DNA of 44,299 bases from an uncultured Oscillospiraceae bacterium (GTDB lineage Bacteria; Bacillota; Clostridia; Oscillospirales; Oscillospiraceae): NCBI GenBank assembly GCA_934589225.1, contig CAKTNS010000022.1:1-44299 (forward strand), read 5' to 3'. Shown here one piece after another: positions 25,819-34,975 of the stretch. Both the position numbers and the translations under genes were made by a program. The notes under the pieces were generated by a model. That model had not been told where the DNA came from, searched no databases, and saw only the letters and a program-made list of their open reading frames with translations. Position 1 is the first letter of the stretch; every line of letters begins with the position of its first letter.

Positions 25819-26754
25819 GTGAAAAGCAGTGAAAGACTGTATGTCGCCACCATTGCGGAGTGCGGAAACATTACAAAAGCCGCCGAAAAGCTGTATATGG
25901 CCCAGCCCTCTCTGACCCAGTCCCTGCACCGAATCGAACGCACCTATGGCGTTTCCTTCTTCCATCGCAGCCGCAGCGGCCTGAGACTGACGGATGAGGG
26001 CCAGCTTTTCCTGGATGCCGCCGCCAAAATTGAAAATATCTATGGGCTGATGGAAAGCGAGCTGTGTAACCTTACCAATACCCGCACCGGCAGCTTAAAG
26101 CTTGGCACCACCGTTTTCCTGGGAGGCATTTTGGTGCCCCAAATCATGCGGCGCTTTCAGGACCGCTACCCCAATGTGGGGTTGGACATGATCGAGTACT
26201 CCTCCACCCAGTTAGAGCAGCTGCTGGCAGAAAAAAAGATGGACATTGCACTGATGCACCGGCCGTTTTACAAGTACGACCTGGAATACCAGTCCCTGTA
26301 TCACGAGGAATTTCTGCTGGCCGTTCCCACACCTCCCGGAGAAGCAGTCCCTGAAAAGCTTTGTGTCAAAAAGCTGCCAGTGATCACTGCCAGTCAGATG
26401 CGCAAATATTCCTTTGTAATGATGAACGCCAACCAGCGCATTCGGCAGGTTGCGGATAATATCTGCACCGCTGCCTGCGTAGAGCCGAAAATCATCTTCC
26501 ATACCAGCAGTTTTCTTACCGCCCTTTCCATGGTACACAACGGTTTTGGCGCAGCCTTTGTGCCCAAAAGCTTCGCAAACTTCTACTGGGACCACCAGCC
26601 TGTGTGCTACTATCGCTTCCCGGAGAGCTGGAAAGCGGAATGGGAGCTGGTGGCCGCCCACCGTCAGAATTTCACCCTGAGCAAGGATCTGCTGGGACTG
26701 ATCCAGGTCCTGCAGGAAACCATTGCGGATATGCCGGAGGTGTTTTGCGTTTGA
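25819..26754 (+). CDS. LysR-type regulator, first of a coupled pair
   Basis: A 311-residue LysR protein with helix-turn-helix YVATIAECGNITKAAEKLYM then AQPSLTQSLHRIERTYG, and an effector domain from about 90 (GSLKLGTTVFLGGILVPQIM). The GTG at 25819 is chosen because AAGGAGG (25803-25809) is 9 bases upstream. The frame stays open further upstream but lacks LysR sequence there. It is divergent from the malY-type/aconitase operon, and its stop overlaps the start of a second LysR gene by 4 bases. Confidence 0.9.
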   Translation: MKSSERLYVATIAECGNITKAAEKLYMAQPSLTQSLHRIERTYGVSFFHRSRSGLRLTDEGQLFLDAAAKIENIYGLMESELCNLTNTRTGSLKLGTTVFLGGILVPQIMRRFQDRYPNVGLDMIEYSSTQLEQLLAEKKMDIALMHRPFYKYDLEYQSLYHEEFLLAVPTPPGEAVPEKLCVKKLPVITASQMRKYSFVMMNANQRIRQVADNICTAACVEPKIIFHTSSFLTALSMVHNGFGAAFVPKSFANFYWDHQPVCYYRFPESWKAEWELVAAHRQNFTLSKDLLGLIQVLQETIADMPEVFCV

Positions 26755-27683
26755 ATACCACAAGCCTGCGTTATTTCTGTGAATACATCGCCCAGGGGTC
26801 CGCTCAGAAAGCGGCAGACAACCTGGGGGTCAGCCGCTCCGCCATTACCCGAAATATGAAAGCACTGGAACATTCCCTGGGTGTGTCCCTGCTGATGTCC
26901 ACCGTCAACGGCGTTGCCCCCACGGAGGCAGGACTGTTGGTCTTGCAGCGGGCCAGGGAGATCATCAAAATCGAGGACGATTTGCGCTTTGACTTCTCTG
27001 ACAGCCAGGACTACTGCGGACAGATCATCGTGGGCATGGGCGGGATGCGTGCCCAGTGTCTTCTGCCTGCCATCCTCCCGGAATTCCGGAAAAAATACCC
27101 CAATGTGGATGTGCAGATCCAGGACCTGCGCTCCTATGATGACCGGGTCGCCGCCCTGCTGAACCACAGAATGGATTTTCTGGTAACCGGCAACAGTCTC
27201 CCGGCAGACGGCATCCTCTTTGAACCCTTCATGCAGGAGGAGCTGGTGTGTGTCGCACCTAAGGACGACCCCTTTGTTTTGGAGCACTCCTATGTTCAAA
27301 ACCGTCGCCGCTGCATCCGTTTGCAGGAGTTCCAGGATAAACCCTTTATTCTTGGCTACCCCAACATGAAAAGCCGGACGGTCAGCAACCAGGCCTTCCA
27401 GGCCCTGGGCTTGAAACCCAAAGTGATCATGCAGACTCAGAACAGCTACACCGCCTCCATCCTGGCCTATCACGGTCTGGGGTATGCGCTGGTCCCTCTG
27501 AATCTGTCCAAAATGGAAGGGGGCGCAGATTTTCCCGTATACCATCTGGAAGAACAGCTCCAGGCCAGCTGGCCCGTGGGCATCGCCAGCCTGCGGCAAA
27601 CCGGTCTTTCCCGGGCGGCGGAGCAGCTGAAAAAAGCGATCATGGAAACCCGGCTTCCCACCGGGGATCCGGGGGAGCTCTGA
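26751..27683 (+). CDS. LysR-type regulator, second of a coupled pair
   Basis: A 310-residue LysR protein with SLRYFCEYIAQGSAQKAADN then LGVSRSAITRNMKALEHSLG as the DNA-binding domain. The effector domain holds GMGGMRAQCLLPAILPEFRK and KPFILGYPNMKS. The TTG start at 26751 overlaps the upstream TGA (TTGA) and uses GGAGG at 26736-26740 inside the upstream gene, so translation is coupled. It differs clearly from the first LysR in sequence, so it is not a recent duplication. Two LysR proteins from one transcript might bind different sites or act together. Confidence 0.88.
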   Translation: MNTTSLRYFCEYIAQGSAQKAADNLGVSRSAITRNMKALEHSLGVSLLMSTVNGVAPTEAGLLVLQRAREIIKIEDDLRFDFSDSQDYCGQIIVGMGGMRAQCLLPAILPEFRKKYPNVDVQIQDLRSYDDRVAALLNHRMDFLVTGNSLPADGILFEPFMQEELVCVAPKDDPFVLEHSYVQNRRRCIRLQEFQDKPFILGYPNMKSRTVSNQAFQALGLKPKVIMQTQNSYTASILAYHGLGYALVPLNLSKMEGGADFPVYHLEEQLQASWPVGIASLRQTGLSRAAEQLKKAIMETRLPTGDPGEL

Positions 27684-27771
27684 CATCCCCCATCCGGTCA
27701 AGCCCCGGTTTTATTCACCGAACAGACCGTCTAAAACCGAAGGAAATTCTAAAGAAACTTCAAATCATTCA

Positions 27772-27818
27772 GCGGCAGAAGCCACGAGCCATTCGTGATT
27801 TCTGCCGCCGTTTTTTTG
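27772..27818 (+). terminator. terminator after the LysR pair
   Basis: CGGCAGAA (27773-27780) pairs with TTCTGCCG (about 27799-27807), with an inner ACGA/TCGT pairing, followed by CCG and seven T. Confidence 0.9.
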
Positions 27819-27911
27819 CTTAAAGGGAGGATCCCTTGCAAAGCTTTCATTTTTTTGCGGTCTTTTTCTGCACCCCGTGCAAAAATACAATTGAAATCAG
27901 CAAAAAGAATA

Positions 27912-27939
27912 TTGGACTTCCGGAGCCGGATATTATACG
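27912..27939 (+). promoter_or_regulatory. weak promoter candidate of the prpD-leuCD operon
   Basis: TTGGAC (27912-27917), 16-bp spacer, TATACG (27934-27939), 30 bases before the ATG. The match is modest, which fits an activator-dependent promoter. Confidence 0.45.
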
Positions 27940-27968
27940 CTCAAGAAAAAGGATAGGAGATGAATGCA

Positions 27969-29357
27969 ATGGACGGACCCTCCGAAAAAAGCATTGCCCA
28001 GCAGATCGCCTCATTTGCACTTTCCATGCCCTTGGAAGACGTGCCTCAGGAGGTCATTGCCCACGGAAAAATGCTGCTGGCCGACACCTTTGGTGTTGCC
28101 ATGTCCTGTCAGGATATGGCACATGCAGCCGCCATCCGCAAAACCCTGGAAGCCATGGGTTCCGCACCCCAGAGCACCCTGTGGGGAACCTGTGAGAAAG
28201 CATCCATGGCCGATGCGGTGCTGTACAACGCCGCTCTGATCCACGGTGCCGACTACGATGATACCCATGTTGCCTCCATCGTCCACCCCAGTGCCGCCGT
28301 GGTCAGCACCGCTCTGACCGTAGGCGAATACTGCGGGGCCACCGGCAGGCAGATGCTGGAAGCCATCATCATCGGCTGGGAGATCATTGTTCGCCTGGGG
28401 CTGGCCGCCAAAGGCCGGTTCCACGATGTGGGCTTCCACGGAACGGGCATTGTCTCCCCCTTTGCCGCCGCCTGTGTGGCTGCACGGCTTTTGGGGGACA
28501 GCCAGCAAACGCTGGAACATGCCCTGGGCATCTGCGGCAGTCAGGCCGCTGCTTTGCAGCAGTTTCTGAAAGACGGAAGCTGGACCAAAAAAATCCACCC
28601 CGGCTGGGCTGCCCACAGCGCCATCTATGCGCTGACCATGGCCCGGAACGGGCTCACCGGCCCCAAACAGGTCTTTGAGGGGGTGTTTGGCATGTGGATG
28701 ACCCACTGCGGCGGCATCGACGGCCTGCTAGAAGAAATGTCCGATCTGGGCCGTGTCTGGCGCACCACAGAAATCACCGTCAAGCTCTACCCTGTATGCC
28801 ATATGACCCATTCCTTCATCGACTGCATGTTAAAGCTGATGTGCCGGGAACACTTTACGGCCGATGATATTGAAAGTGCCCAGTGCCGCATTGAAAGTCG
28901 CTGCTACCCCATTGTCTGTACCCCCAGGGAGGCAAAAATTCGCCCCAATACAGACTATATGATGCGCTTTAGTCTGCCCTATGTGGTGGCCATGGCCGCC
29001 GAAAAGCACCGGGTCAGTCCCAGGGAAATCGACCTCCAATACGCCTCCGACCCAAAAATTCAGGATCTGATGGACCGCATTACCTGTGTAGACGACAACT
29101 CCAAACGCAACCCCGGCTATTTCCCCGGCTATCTCACCGTCACCCTGAAAGACGGACGCAGGCTCACGATGGACCAGCGCTACGAAATGGGAACTGCCCA
29201 GAATCCCTTGAACATGGAGGCCGTCAGCCGGAAGTTCTCCGACAATCTGGAGCCATTCTATTCCAAAGCGCAGATCCGTCAGATACTGGAAAGCATCAAC
29301 TCTTTTGAACAGCTGCCCCGTCCCGACAGCTTTCTCAAATTACTTGTAAGAGCATAA
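27969..29357 (+). CDS. MmgE/PrpD-family protein (first copy)
   Basis: A 462-residue member of the family that includes 2-methylcitrate dehydratase, cis-aconitate decarboxylase and iminodisuccinate epimerase. Conserved marks are LIHGADYDDTHVASIVHPSA (about 93-112), GFHGTGIVSPFAAA (about 157), KKIHPGWAAHSAIYA (about 210) and KLYPVCHMTHSFID (about 275). The start is ATG 27969, 9 bases after AGGAG (27955-27959). ATG 27960 directly abuts that box. It leads an operon with LeuC/LeuD-like subunits and a second MmgE/PrpD gene, so it probably acts on an unsaturated or hydroxylated carboxylate. The exact reaction cannot be assigned. Confidence 0.88.
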   Translation: MDGPSEKSIAQQIASFALSMPLEDVPQEVIAHGKMLLADTFGVAMSCQDMAHAAAIRKTLEAMGSAPQSTLWGTCEKASMADAVLYNAALIHGADYDDTHVASIVHPSAAVVSTALTVGEYCGATGRQMLEAIIIGWEIIVRLGLAAKGRFHDVGFHGTGIVSPFAAACVAARLLGDSQQTLEHALGICGSQAAALQQFLKDGSWTKKIHPGWAAHSAIYALTMARNGLTGPKQVFEGVFGMWMTHCGGIDGLLEEMSDLGRVWRTTEITVKLYPVCHMTHSFIDCMLKLMCREHFTADDIESAQCRIESRCYPIVCTPREAKIRPNTDYMMRFSLPYVVAMAAEKHRVSPREIDLQYASDPKIQDLMDRITCVDDNSKRNPGYFPGYLTVTLKDGRRLTMDQRYEMGTAQNPLNMEAVSRKFSDNLEPFYSKAQIRQILESINSFEQLPRPDSFLKLLVRA

Positions 29358-29384
29358 ACCATCACGAAGAAAGAAGGTACTATT

Positions 29385-30644
29385 ATGGCACAAACCCTGG
29401 TTGAGAAAATTATCAGTAAAAATGTCGGTCACCCCGTAAAGGCCGGCGACACCGTTGTGGTCAACGTAGACTTTGCCGGCTTACACGACGGCTCCGGCCC
29501 GTTGCTGGTCCGGCTGATGCAGGAGCGCGGCTATGACAAAGAGCCGGTATTTGACCCCCAGCGAATGCTGTTTGCCAACGAGTTCGGTCCTGAGTCCACC
29601 CGTGAAGTGGCCAACGAGCACGCTCTGTGCCGGAAATACGCCCATGCCCACGGCTGCCACTGGGAGGAAAGCGGCACCGGCCACGTCCACGCCCATATCT
29701 ACGAGCAGTTTCTCAAGTGCGGCAGTGTCTGTATCGTTGGAGACAGCCACACCACCGTTCACGGTGCTTTTGGCACCTTTGCCACCGGCTGCGGTTCCAC
29801 CGACATGGTTGCAGTTACCCGCTTCGGTCAGACCTGGATCAAGGTGCCCGAAACCTGGCGCATCAACGTCAACGGCAAACTGCCGGAGGGGGTCGGTGCC
29901 AAGGACATTATGCTGAAAGTCGCCAGTATCATCAAGTCTGACCAGGCCATTTACAAGTCCCTGGAATTCTGCGGCAGCACCATCCGTGATCTGTCCATGG
30001 AGGGGCGCATCACCATCGCCAGTATGGGCGTAGACGTCGGCGCAAAAAATCTGATCATGGAAACCGACGAACACACCCGGGCGTACCTGGCCCAGTTCGG
30101 CCGGGAGACGGACTACCTGGAAGTAAAAGCCGACGAAAATGCCCACTTTGAACGGGTCATCGACATTGATGCCACCAAGCTGGAACCGCTGGTCTCCAAG
30201 CCCCACTATGTAGAAAACGTGGATCTGGCCAGAAACTGCAAAGATGTCCATGTGGATATGATTTACATCGGCAGCTGCACCAATGGCCGTGTAGAAGACA
30301 TGCATGTGGCAGCAGACATCCTGCGTGGCAAACATGTGGCCAAGGGTACCCGTCTGCTGGTGATCCCCAACTCCAATTACGTGTTCCAGACCTGCATGCG
30401 TGACGGTACGCTGCTGGCACTGGCTGAGGCCGGGGCGGTCATCGAAGGCCCCAACTGCGGCCCCTGCATGGGTGTCCACCAGGGCATTCCCGCCGACAAC
30501 GAGGTGGTCATTGCCACCCAGAACCGGAACTTCAAAGGCCGCATGGGCAACCCCACCGCCCAGATCTACCTGTCCGGCCCTGCCGTGGCCGCTGCCTCCG
30601 CTCTGACCGGGTACATCACCGACCCCCGGGATCTGAAAAATTGA
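29385..30644 (+). CDS. 3-isopropylmalate dehydratase-like large subunit
   Basis: A 419-residue aconitase-superfamily large subunit (LeuC/HacA type) that would isomerise or hydrate a carboxylate with a [4Fe-4S] cluster. Visible motifs: VGDSHTTVHGAFGTFATGCG (about 115), the first cluster Cys in GSCTNGRVEDMHVAADIL (about 300), and NCGPCMGVHQG (about 357) with two more. The ribosome binding site AGAAGG lies before ATG 29385. It sits 27 bases after the PrpD gene, with its small subunit 34 bases downstream. A true leucine-pathway role is unlikely because leuA and leuB are absent and the neighbours are catabolic. Confidence 0.92.
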   Translation: MAQTLVEKIISKNVGHPVKAGDTVVVNVDFAGLHDGSGPLLVRLMQERGYDKEPVFDPQRMLFANEFGPESTREVANEHALCRKYAHAHGCHWEESGTGHVHAHIYEQFLKCGSVCIVGDSHTTVHGAFGTFATGCGSTDMVAVTRFGQTWIKVPETWRINVNGKLPEGVGAKDIMLKVASIIKSDQAIYKSLEFCGSTIRDLSMEGRITIASMGVDVGAKNLIMETDEHTRAYLAQFGRETDYLEVKADENAHFERVIDIDATKLEPLVSKPHYVENVDLARNCKDVHVDMIYIGSCTNGRVEDMHVAADILRGKHVAKGTRLLVIPNSNYVFQTCMRDGTLLALAEAGAVIEGPNCGPCMGVHQGIPADNEVVIATQNRNFKGRMGNPTAQIYLSGPAVAAASALTGYITDPRDLKN

Positions 30645-30678
30645 TCTGGCAGGATGTTTTGAAAAGGAGAATGTGATT

Positions 30679-31185
30679 ATGATTCGTGACTCTATTCATG
30701 GTAAAGCCTGGAAAGTTGGCTGCAACGTCAGCACCGACTCCATTGCCCCCGGCCGTCTGATCTCTCTGCGTGCCAACCCTACCGAGTATGCCAAGCATGT
30801 TCTGGAGGACTGCCGCCCCGATTTCGCCCCCAATGTCCGGAAGGACGATTTCATTGTGGCCGACCGCAACTTCGGCTGCGGCTCCAGCCGGGAGATCGCA
30901 CCCATCATCATCAAGCTGGCCGGTGTCGGTGCGGTGCTGTCCAAATCCTTTGGCCGCATTTTTTACCGCAATGCCATCAACAACGGTATGCTGCTGATCG
31001 AATGCGATACGGACCGGATCGATGAGGGGGATATTCTGAATATCGACGTAAAGAACCGCATCATTTATAAAGAAAACGACCCCAACTTCAAAATGCCCTT
31101 TGTGCTCAGCGACAAAGAGGTCAAAATCATCAGCGAGGGCGGTCTACTGAACTACATTGAGAAGTACCATTCTCTGGAAATCTGA
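30679..31185 (+). CDS. 3-isopropylmalate dehydratase-like small subunit
   Basis: A 168-residue LeuD-type swivel subunit, partner of the preceding gene. It has GKAWKVGCNVSTDSIAPGRL near the N-terminus and the loop DRNFGCGSSREIAPIIIK (about 60). The usual GSSREHAP His is Ile here, a position that varies with substrate in LeuD/HacB relatives. ATG 30679 follows AAGGAG by about 10 bases; a GTG at 30673 is less well placed. The next gene begins 4 bases after the stop. Confidence 0.9.
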   Translation: MIRDSIHGKAWKVGCNVSTDSIAPGRLISLRANPTEYAKHVLEDCRPDFAPNVRKDDFIVADRNFGCGSSREIAPIIIKLAGVGAVLSKSFGRIFYRNAINNGMLLIECDTDRIDEGDILNIDVKNRIIYKENDPNFKMPFVLSDKEVKIISEGGLLNYIEKYHSLEI

Positions 31186-31189
31186 GCCT

Positions 31190-32548
31190 ATGGCCAAGGA
31201 AACGGAAATTTTAGCCCGGTTCGTCCAGGATTTTTCACTGGATCAGCTGGACGGGAAAACCATGCATCTGGTGCGCTACTGCATTCTGGACACCATCGGA
31301 AGTGCCCTGGGTGCCGCCGGCTCCAAAGAGATCCGGTCCATTCTGAAAACCTGGCAGCAGTGGAGCGGCCTGGGCGAAAATCAGCGCAGTGCCTGGGTCT
31401 GGGGGCAAAACTGTAAAACCAATCTTCTGACGGCGGTGCTGGTCAATGGCCTGATGTGCCATGAGTTGGAGCTGGACGATGTACACACCGCCTCTAAATC
31501 CCACATCGGCGCCGTCGTCATCCCCGCCGCCTGGGCCGTGGCCGAGGCCATCGGCGCCACAGGCCGGGAGCTGACAGAGGCCGTCGTCGTGGGCTATGAG
31601 GTCATGGGCCGGGTCGGCATGGGCATGGATGTGGCCAGCAACCGCAAGCGTGGCTGGCACACCACCGGTATCATCGGCACCTTCGGAGCGGCTGCTGCCG
31701 CTGCCCGTCTGCTGCACCTGACAATTCCCCAGACCGTCAGTGCCCTGGGCATGGCCGGTACCCAGTCCAGCGGACTGTGGGCCTTTCTGGCAGAGGGCTC
31801 TACCTGTAAAAAACTGCATCCCGCCCGGGCTGCGGTCAACGGTGTCTGCGCCGCCCTGCTGGCCCTCAGCGGCATGACAGGCCCCACCCATATTCTGGAT
31901 GCCGCCGACGGCGGGCTCTATCAGGCAGTCAGCGATTCCTTTGACATGCGCCGTATCACATCCGGCCTGGGCCAGGACTTTGTGATCACCAAAATGGACA
32001 AGAAACCGTACCCCTGCTGTCGTACCACCCACCACGCCATTGATGCAGCCCTGCAGCTCCAGGGCCAGCATTTCTTCCGCCCGGAGGACATTGCGGGCAT
32101 TCTGGTGGAAACCTATGACGTGGGTGTCCTGCAATGCGGTTTTGAAAAATATCCCCAATCTCCGGTGGAGGCCAAATTCAGCATTGCTTTCACCTGTGCC
32201 GTCGCCTTTGTCTATGGCAGCGTGACCGTCGGGGCGTTCTGCCAGGAAGTTCTGGATAATCCCCAGGTGAAGCGTATCGCCAAAGCTACCAAAGTGATCG
32301 GCGGTGACCTCTTTACCCAGCGTTACCCGAAACGCTGGGGCAGCCGCATGACCGTCACCACCGCAGACGGACGGCAGTATGTCTGTCAGATCGATGACAT
32401 GAGCGGCAGTGTGGCAGTCCCCCTGTCCGAAAAACAGGAGCAAGACAAATTCCGCAGTCTGGCAGACCCGGCACTGGGCCAGTCTGCCCAGCCCCTCATG
32501 GAGCAGCTGCTGCAAATGGAACGTCTGCCCGCCCTGCCGAAAATCTGA
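31190..32548 (+). CDS. MmgE/PrpD-family protein (second copy)
   Basis: A 452-residue MmgE/PrpD protein, clearly diverged from the first copy. Equivalent marks are CHELELDDVHTASKSHIGAV (about 92-111), WHTTGIIGTFGAAAAAARLL (about 157), KKLHPARAAVNGVCAALLA (about 205) and KPYPCCRTTHHAID (about 270). The start is ATG 31190, with no good ribosome binding site, so it is probably translated by coupling from the gene ending 4 bases before. Two non-identical PrpD proteins around one LeuCD pair suggest successive steps or a heteromeric enzyme. It is the last gene before a terminator. Confidence 0.88.
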   Translation: MAKETEILARFVQDFSLDQLDGKTMHLVRYCILDTIGSALGAAGSKEIRSILKTWQQWSGLGENQRSAWVWGQNCKTNLLTAVLVNGLMCHELELDDVHTASKSHIGAVVIPAAWAVAEAIGATGRELTEAVVVGYEVMGRVGMGMDVASNRKRGWHTTGIIGTFGAAAAAARLLHLTIPQTVSALGMAGTQSSGLWAFLAEGSTCKKLHPARAAVNGVCAALLALSGMTGPTHILDAADGGLYQAVSDSFDMRRITSGLGQDFVITKMDKKPYPCCRTTHHAIDAALQLQGQHFFRPEDIAGILVETYDVGVLQCGFEKYPQSPVEAKFSIAFTCAVAFVYGSVTVGAFCQEVLDNPQVKRIAKATKVIGGDLFTQRYPKRWGSRMTVTTADGRQYVCQIDDMSGSVAVPLSEKQEQDKFRSLADPALGQSAQPLMEQLLQMERLPALPKI

Positions 32549-32630
32549 CCTGGCCAGACATCATTTCCGGGAGCATCCCTTTTTCCATCCTACCGTGCAT
32601 CCTGAAAGGATGCGTTGTAAAAACGTCAGA

Positions 32631-32671
32631 AACCACACCAGCCACCCGAAAAAGGGGCCGGTGTGGTTTTC
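32631..32671 (+). terminator. terminator of the prpD-leuCD operon
   Basis: AACCACACC (32631-32639) pairs with GGTGTGGTT (32660-32668) and is followed by a short T run. Confidence 0.75.
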
Positions 32672-32684
32672 GTGCCTATCGGGC

Positions 32685-32727
32685 GCAAAAAAGGGCCGCT
32701 GCAAAAGTGATTTCTGCAGCGGCCCCG
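32685..32727 (-). terminator. terminator of the divergent LysR gene
   Basis: GGGCCGCTGCA (32693-32703) pairs with TGCAGCGGCCC (32715-32725). On the minus strand six T follow (plus A 32687-32692). Confidence 0.9.
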
Positions 32728-32739
32728 GTAATTTTTCCA

Positions 32740-33672
32740 TCACTCCCGGAAAATATCCGTCAGGATCTCCGTACATTGTTTGCACCCGTCGGAAAAGTAG
32801 GTACCCTTTTTGTAAATGATACAGACTTTCCACCCCGGGTCGTAGACATCTTCAATATAGTAGTAGTTTGCCCCTCCCTGCATCGTGGAGAATTTCAGAT
32901 AGTGTTCCGGAAACAACGCACAGCCCAGTCCAGCCCCGGCCACCGTGATCTTTGCCTGCACATTTTTGGTGACGAATATATTTTTCGGCGTGATCCCTGC
33001 CTTTTTGAACGCCATATCCGAGGCTTGCCGCACATGCTGCCCGGGAGCACTGGTTATAAAAGGCTGACGGTCCAGCTGCCGGAAGTCAATGAACGGCCGG
33101 TTTATTCCGGGCTTTGTGTAGGCAGAATAATTGATGGGATGGTCTTTCGGCACCGAAAGCACCAACTTCTCCGAGAACAACTCAATAATATGAAACGACT
33201 CCTGCCGCTCAATAAACGCAGGGACCAACGCCAGGTCCAATTCCCCGGACAGCAGCATGGCCTCCAGCTCTCCTGTGGAGCCCTCCATAGGAATCAGCTG
33301 CATCCAGGGGTATTTCTCCCGACAAATGGTAAAGAGTCGGGGGAAAATATAGCTAATGAGGTTGAAGGGCATGCCAATTACGACCTTATTCTTGCCCACG
33401 CTACCCTGTCGCTGATCCTCAATTTCATTTTCTACATCCCGACAGATTTTCAGAATGTTTTTCCCTGCTTCAATGAAACGCTTTCCTGCATAGGTTGCCA
33501 CCAGGCGGTTGTTCTGTCTGGAAAACAGTTTTGCACCTAATTCCTGCTCGATTTTTTTCAGTGTCATGCTCAGTGCGGGCTGAGAAATATAGAGTCTCTG
33601 GGCTGCCCGGGTGAGATTTCCTTCTTCCTGAATGGCCAAAATTGCCTGAATATCCTTGACACTGATGTCCAT
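32740..33672 (-). CDS. LysR-type regulator, divergent from tctCBA
   Basis: A 310-residue LysR protein with helix-turn-helix AILAIQEEGNLTRAAQRLYI then SQPALSMTLKKIEQELG, and an effector domain from about 95 (KVVIGMPFNLISYIFPRLF). GGAGGAGG precedes ATG 33672. It is transcribed away from the TctC gene, and the shared 175-bp AT-rich region holds a T-N11-A palindrome. It should therefore control the tripartite transporter and the dehydratase behind it. Confidence 0.92.
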   Translation of the reverse strand: MDISVKDIQAILAIQEEGNLTRAAQRLYISQPALSMTLKKIEQELGAKLFSRQNNRLVATYAGKRFIEAGKNILKICRDVENEIEDQRQGSVGKNKVVIGMPFNLISYIFPRLFTICREKYPWMQLIPMEGSTGELEAMLLSGELDLALVPAFIERQESFHIIELFSEKLVLSVPKDHPINYSAYTKPGINRPFIDFRQLDRQPFITSAPGQHVRQASDMAFKKAGITPKNIFVTKNVQAKITVAGAGLGCALFPEHYLKFSTMQGGANYYYIEDVYDPGWKVCIIYKKGTYFSDGCKQCTEILTDIFRE

Positions 33673-33735
33673 ATGCTACACCTCCTCCATTTTCTTCTTT
33701 TTATAATTAAAACGAATGAAAATCAAAATTTTTAT

Positions 33736-33750
33736 ATATTGGACAAATAT
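33736..33750. promoter_or_regulatory. LysR-type box (T-N11-A) before tctC
   Basis: ATATT-GGACA-AATAT is a perfect 5-bp interrupted palindrome of the T-N11-A form. It overlaps a TTGGAC -35-like hexamer (33739-33744), followed about 18 bases later by TATAAT-like sequence near 33764. This is the expected location for the activation site of the adjacent LysR. Confidence 0.6.
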
Positions 33751-33847
33751 AGTATATAATGTTTATAATGCAATTGCAATAGGGAACGGAAATTTTAGTG
33801 ATTTCACCCATGCAAAAAGAAAATAATTTTCAGGAGGAACCCACAAA

Positions 33848-34909
33848 ATGAAAAGAATGCTTCCATTCGTCTTGGCCCTGTGCATGCTCTTGACACTGTG
33901 CGCATGCGGTCAAACCACAGGAACCACACCCGCCGCAACCACCGCCGCAGCTGGTACGTCCGCAGCCCCCGCTGGAACCGTTGCCTCCGAAAGCAGCGCT
34001 GCGGAGCTGAATTATCCCACCAAGGACATTACAGTGATCGTCCCCTTCAATGCTGGCGGCAATGCTGATTTGTCCATGCGTGCTCTGGTCAATGCCGCAA
34101 ACGACGGCAACTTTTTCGGTGGACACACCTTGATCGTTGAGAATGTAGGCGGCGGCGGTGCTGTTATCGGCCAAACGCAGGCCTTCCAAGCTCCCAAAGA
34201 CGGCTACACACTGATGCTCTACACATCTTCTGTCATCAACAATGACATCTTCAACGAAACGGAATACCGCTACAACGACTTTATTCCCATCGCAGGCTAC
34301 AATCCCGACCCGGAAGTCATCTACTGTCCAACGGATGCCCCCTACAACACCTTTGAGGAGTTCATTGATTGGGCCAAAGCCCAGGATGTCGTTCTCGCTG
34401 CTACCCCCGGTCATACCACCGGCCACCACATCCGCCTGATGAATCTGGCCGAGGACTACGGTCTGAACTTTGAGTATATCCACACCGACTCTGCTTCCGA
34501 GCAGCTGCTCCAGGTCATGGGCGGCCAGGTGGATATCTCCATGAACACTGTCGGTGCCACCAAGAGTGCCTGGGAAGACGGCACCGTAAAGATCCTGGCC
34601 GTTGCTACCAAAGAACGCTGGGCCGGCATGGAGGATATTCCCACTTTCATAGAATGTGGCTATGATCTGGTTGACGGCGCAGACCGTGGCATCTGTATCG
34701 TCAAGGGTGTAGACGATTCCATCTACCAATATCTGGTCGCCGAGTTCAAAAAGGTCATCGAATCCGATTCTTTCAAGGCCAATATGGAGACCATCAACGG
34801 TGTCGGCATGTACAAATCCCCCGAGGAATACCAGGCTTACATGGACAACACCTATAATGCCATCAAGAATATCCTGCCAAAGTTGGAGGATGCCGCCAGC
34901 AAGAGCTGA
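33848..34909 (+). CDS. tctC: TctC-type tricarboxylate-binding lipoprotein
   Basis: A 353-residue Bug/TctC solute-binding protein of a tripartite tricarboxylate transporter. The lipoprotein signal ends LLTLCACG, followed by a Thr/Ala-rich linker to about residue 55. The mature fold starts YPTKDITVIVPFNAGGNADL (about 56) with the family motif VENVGGGGAVIGQ near 98 and PKDGYTLMLYTSS. Ligands of this family are citrate-like or other carboxylates. AGGAGG precedes ATG 33848. Followed by a hairpin and then TctB and TctA. Confidence 0.93.
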   Translation: MKRMLPFVLALCMLLTLCACGQTTGTTPAATTAAAGTSAAPAGTVASESSAAELNYPTKDITVIVPFNAGGNADLSMRALVNAANDGNFFGGHTLIVENVGGGGAVIGQTQAFQAPKDGYTLMLYTSSVINNDIFNETEYRYNDFIPIAGYNPDPEVIYCPTDAPYNTFEEFIDWAKAQDVVLAATPGHTTGHHIRLMNLAEDYGLNFEYIHTDSASEQLLQVMGGQVDISMNTVGATKSAWEDGTVKILAVATKERWAGMEDIPTFIECGYDLVDGADRGICIVKGVDDSIYQYLVAEFKKVIESDSFKANMETINGVGMYKSPEEYQAYMDNTYNAIKNILPKLEDAASKS

Positions 34910-34923
34910 TACGCCGGTAAAAA

Positions 34924-34956
34924 GTGGATGCAGGATCTGCCCGATCCCGCATCCAC
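34924..34956 (+). other. intercistronic hairpin after tctC
   Basis: GTGGATGC (34924-34931) pairs with GCATCCAC (34949-34956), with an inner GGATC/GATCC pairing. No T run follows. This probably protects the tctC end of the message and keeps the binding protein in excess over the permease. Confidence 0.65.
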
Positions 34957-34975
34957 ATCCTGAAAGGAGACTTCT

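Noticed and set aside
29385..31185. Leucine biosynthesis leuCD
   Set aside because: No leuA or leuB nearby. The pair is embedded between two MmgE/PrpD genes and LysR-controlled transporters, so a catabolic dehydratase is more likely. Sequence alone cannot exclude it.
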